NCBI GenBank assembly: GCA_013041945.1
Contig: JABDRC010000338.1
Location: 1 to 6,930, forward strand
Direction of reading: 5' to 3'
Length of the DNA stretch: 6,930 bases
Source: Halobacteria archaeon
GTDB taxonomy: Bacteria; Pseudomonadota; Gammaproteobacteria; UBA9214
Below, piece after piece: positions 5,426-6,930 of this stretch; the stretch's first letter is position 1; each line of letters begins with the position of its first letter. The notes under the pieces were generated by a model. The model was not told the origin of the DNA and made no database searches. It worked only from the letters and a program-made list of their open reading frames with translations. A program made the translations under genes and the position numbers.

Positions 5426-6930
5426 ATGCCCATCCAGGTCCTGCCAACCCAGCTGATCAACCAGATTGCTGCCGGTGAAGTCATCGAGCGGCCGGCCTCG
5501 GTGGTCAAGGAGTTGCTGGAGAACAGCCTGGATGCCGATGCCGGTGTGATCGAGATCGATATCGAGCAGGGCGGCAAACAGCGCATCCGCGTGCGGGATG
5601 ACGGCGTCGGTATCGACCAGGGCGAACTGCCGCTGGCACTGTCGCGCCATGCCACCAGCAAGATCGCCTCGCTGGAGGACCTCGAGCGGGTCGGCAGTCT
5701 CGGCTTTCGTGGCGAGGCCCTGCCCAGCATCGCCTCCGTCTCCCGGCTGCAGCTGAGTTCCTGTGCGCGCAGTGGTGCGACCGGCTGGACGGTGCAGGGT
5801 GACGGGTCTGACCGCGCCTTCAGTGCAGCACCGGCCGCGCACCCCGCGGGGACCACGGTCGACGTCCGTGACCTGTTCTTCAATACGCCGGCACGCCGCA
5901 AGTTCATGCGGACGGATACCACGGAATTCAAGCACATCGAAAACGTCGTGCGGCGCATCGCGCTGAGCTGTTTTCCGGTCTCCGTCAGGCTCACGCACAA
6001 CCAGCGGCCCGTGTTCCACCTGCCGCCCGCAACCGACCTCGCGCAGCAGGAGCGCCGCGTGGCCGAATTGTGCGGCAAGGGCTTCATGGAGCAGGCCATT
6101 CGCATCGAGCACGCGGCCGCGGGACTCGCGCTGCATGGCTGGGTGGCGCAACCGACGTTTTCCCGCAGCCAGCCGGACCTGCAGTTTTTTTACGTCAACA
6201 ACCGCATGGTGCGTGACAGGACGGTCACGCACGCGATCCGGCAGGCTTACCAGGATGTACTGTTTCACGGCCGCCACCCGGCCTATGTCCTGTTTTTCAG
6301 CATCGATCCGACCACCGTCGACGTCAATGCCCACCCGACCAAGCACGAGGTGCGCTTTCGCGACAGCCGCCTGGTGCACGACTACCTGTTTCGCACCCTG
6401 CACGAGGTGCTGGCCGAGGTCCGGCCGGCCACGGCCCCCGCGGCCCCGCAGCCGGTGCGCGCGCTGGATGCCCTGCAGCTGACGGGCGCGGCGGGCGGCG
6501 GCGCGGTCCGCCAGCAGCCCATGCGGCTGGACGTGCGGGAGCAGGTGCAGCGTTACGCTGATCTGCATCCGCCGCTGCAGGTCGAACCGCAGCCGGTCGC
6601 GGACGACAGCGCGCTGGAGGAATATCCGCTGGGACATGCCCTGGCGCAGCTGCACGGCGTGTACATTGTTGCGCAAAATCGTGACGGGCTGGTGCTGGTC
6701 GACATGCATGCGGCACATGAGCGGATCACCTACGAACACCTCAAATCCGCGCGCGCGGGTGAAGGCATTCGCGCGCAGCCGCTGCTGGTACCGTTGCCGC
6801 TCGATGTCAGCGTGCGCGAGGCCGAGCTGTGCGAAACGCACCGGCAGTGGTTCGCCGAACTGGGCCTGGAGATCGACCGCCAGGGCAGGGAACAGCTGAT
6901 CGTGCGGCAGATACCGGCGCTGCTGGAGGG
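5426..6930 (+). CDS. mutL: DNA mismatch repair protein MutL (3' end beyond window)
   Basis: MutL is the ATP-dependent cytosolic matchmaker that links mismatch recognition by MutS to strand nicking and excision. The frame stays open from the ATG at 5426 to the edge, 501 complete codons of an expected 600 or more. The GHKL ATPase domain shows QIAAGEVIERPASVVKELLE (13-32) with catalytic E32, NSLDADA (33-39), DDGVGI (58-63), RHATSKI (74-80) and GFRGEAL (93-99). The transducer domain includes LFFNTPARRKF, a VNNRMVRDRTVTHAI segment and NAHPTKHEVRF. A short proline- and alanine-rich linker spans about 333-398. The dimerisation domain starts near 401 and contains DMHAAHERITYE (426-437), which fits the endonuclease pattern DQHA(X)2E(X)4E except for M in place of Q. 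E. coli MutL lacks this motif. The start is the only one possible: an in-frame stop at 5381 is followed by no other start codon. It is probably transcribed with amiB, and no frame disruption is seen. Confidence 0.97.
   Translation, partial: MPIQVLPTQLINQIAAGEVIERPASVVKELLENSLDADAGVIEIDIEQGGKQRIRVRDDGVGIDQGELPLALSRHATSKIASLEDLERVGSLGFRGEALPSIASVSRLQLSSCARSGATGWTVQGDGSDRAFSAAPAAHPAGTTVDVRDLFFNTPARRKFMRTDTTEFKHIENVVRRIALSCFPVSVRLTHNQRPVFHLPPATDLAQQERRVAELCGKGFMEQAIRIEHAAAGLALHGWVAQPTFSRSQPDLQFFYVNNRMVRDRTVTHAIRQAYQDVLFHGRHPAYVLFFSIDPTTVDVNAHPTKHEVRFRDSRLVHDYLFRTLHEVLAEVRPATAPAAPQPVRALDALQLTGAAGGGAVRQQPMRLDVREQVQRYADLHPPLQVEPQPVADDSALEEYPLGHALAQLHGVYIVAQNRDGLVLVDMHAAHERITYEHLKSARAGEGIRAQPLLVPLPLDVSVREAELCETHRQWFAELGLEIDRQGREQLIVRQIPALLE

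Noticed and set aside
4092..5447. Long open frame on the minus strand opposite the amidase gene (451 codons).
   Set aside because: It is the antisense shadow of a gene with signal peptide, AMIN, Amidase_3 and LysM domains. It has no features of its own.
5390..6841. Long open frame on the minus strand opposite mutL (483 codons).
   Set aside because: It is rich in R, H, Q and A with no motif, typical of the shadow of a GC-rich gene. The plus frame encodes every expected MutL motif.

Overview
This window looks like chromosomal DNA of a moderately GC-rich gammaproteobacterium. The rightward block nnr-tsaE-amiB-mutL, with queG diverging from nnr, is the gene order familiar from E. coli and Pseudomonas, where miaA and hfq usually follow mutL. 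The proteins resemble gammaproteobacterial versions, for example a MutL that begins MPIQVLP and a LysM-bearing amidase beside mutL. I cannot name a genus. No transposase, integrase, CRISPR array, tRNA or rRNA is visible.

Layout. Positions 1-194 hold no gene. The first 80 bases are strongly AT-rich and carry two copies of the dyad TATACT/AGTATA, with a possible leftward promoter. Positions 140-180 hold a weak terminator candidate for the next gene. Positions 195-686 (minus) encode a small two-helix membrane protein that resembles the pore module of a potassium channel, but its selectivity-filter motif is altered. Positions 687-845 are non-coding and contain nested and competing inverted repeats. 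Positions 846-1913 (minus) are queG. Positions 1914-1990 are a short divergent control region. From 1991 the plus strand carries nnr (1991-3484), tsaE (3485-3940, directly abutting nnr), a 142-base gap with a good sigma70-type promoter, amiB (4083-5378), a 47-base gap, and mutL (5426 to the window edge, incomplete).

Function. The cluster is mostly housekeeping. QueG finishes queuosine synthesis in tRNA. Nnr repairs hydrated NAD(P)H. TsaE supports threonylcarbamoyl-adenosine formation in tRNA. AmiB splits septal peptidoglycan at cell division. MutL coordinates mismatch repair, and here it carries an endonuclease-type motif that E. coli MutL lacks. They probably do not form one pathway; the order is conserved by descent and co-transcription.

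The least ordinary part is the left end. The channel-like gene is about 50% GC in sampled lines, against roughly two thirds in the rest, and sits between an AT-rich repeat region and a structured spacer. It is the best candidate for lineage-specific or transferred content. I see no convincing large undescribed system here; the channel-like protein with filter sequence TAGIAD is the most interesting object.
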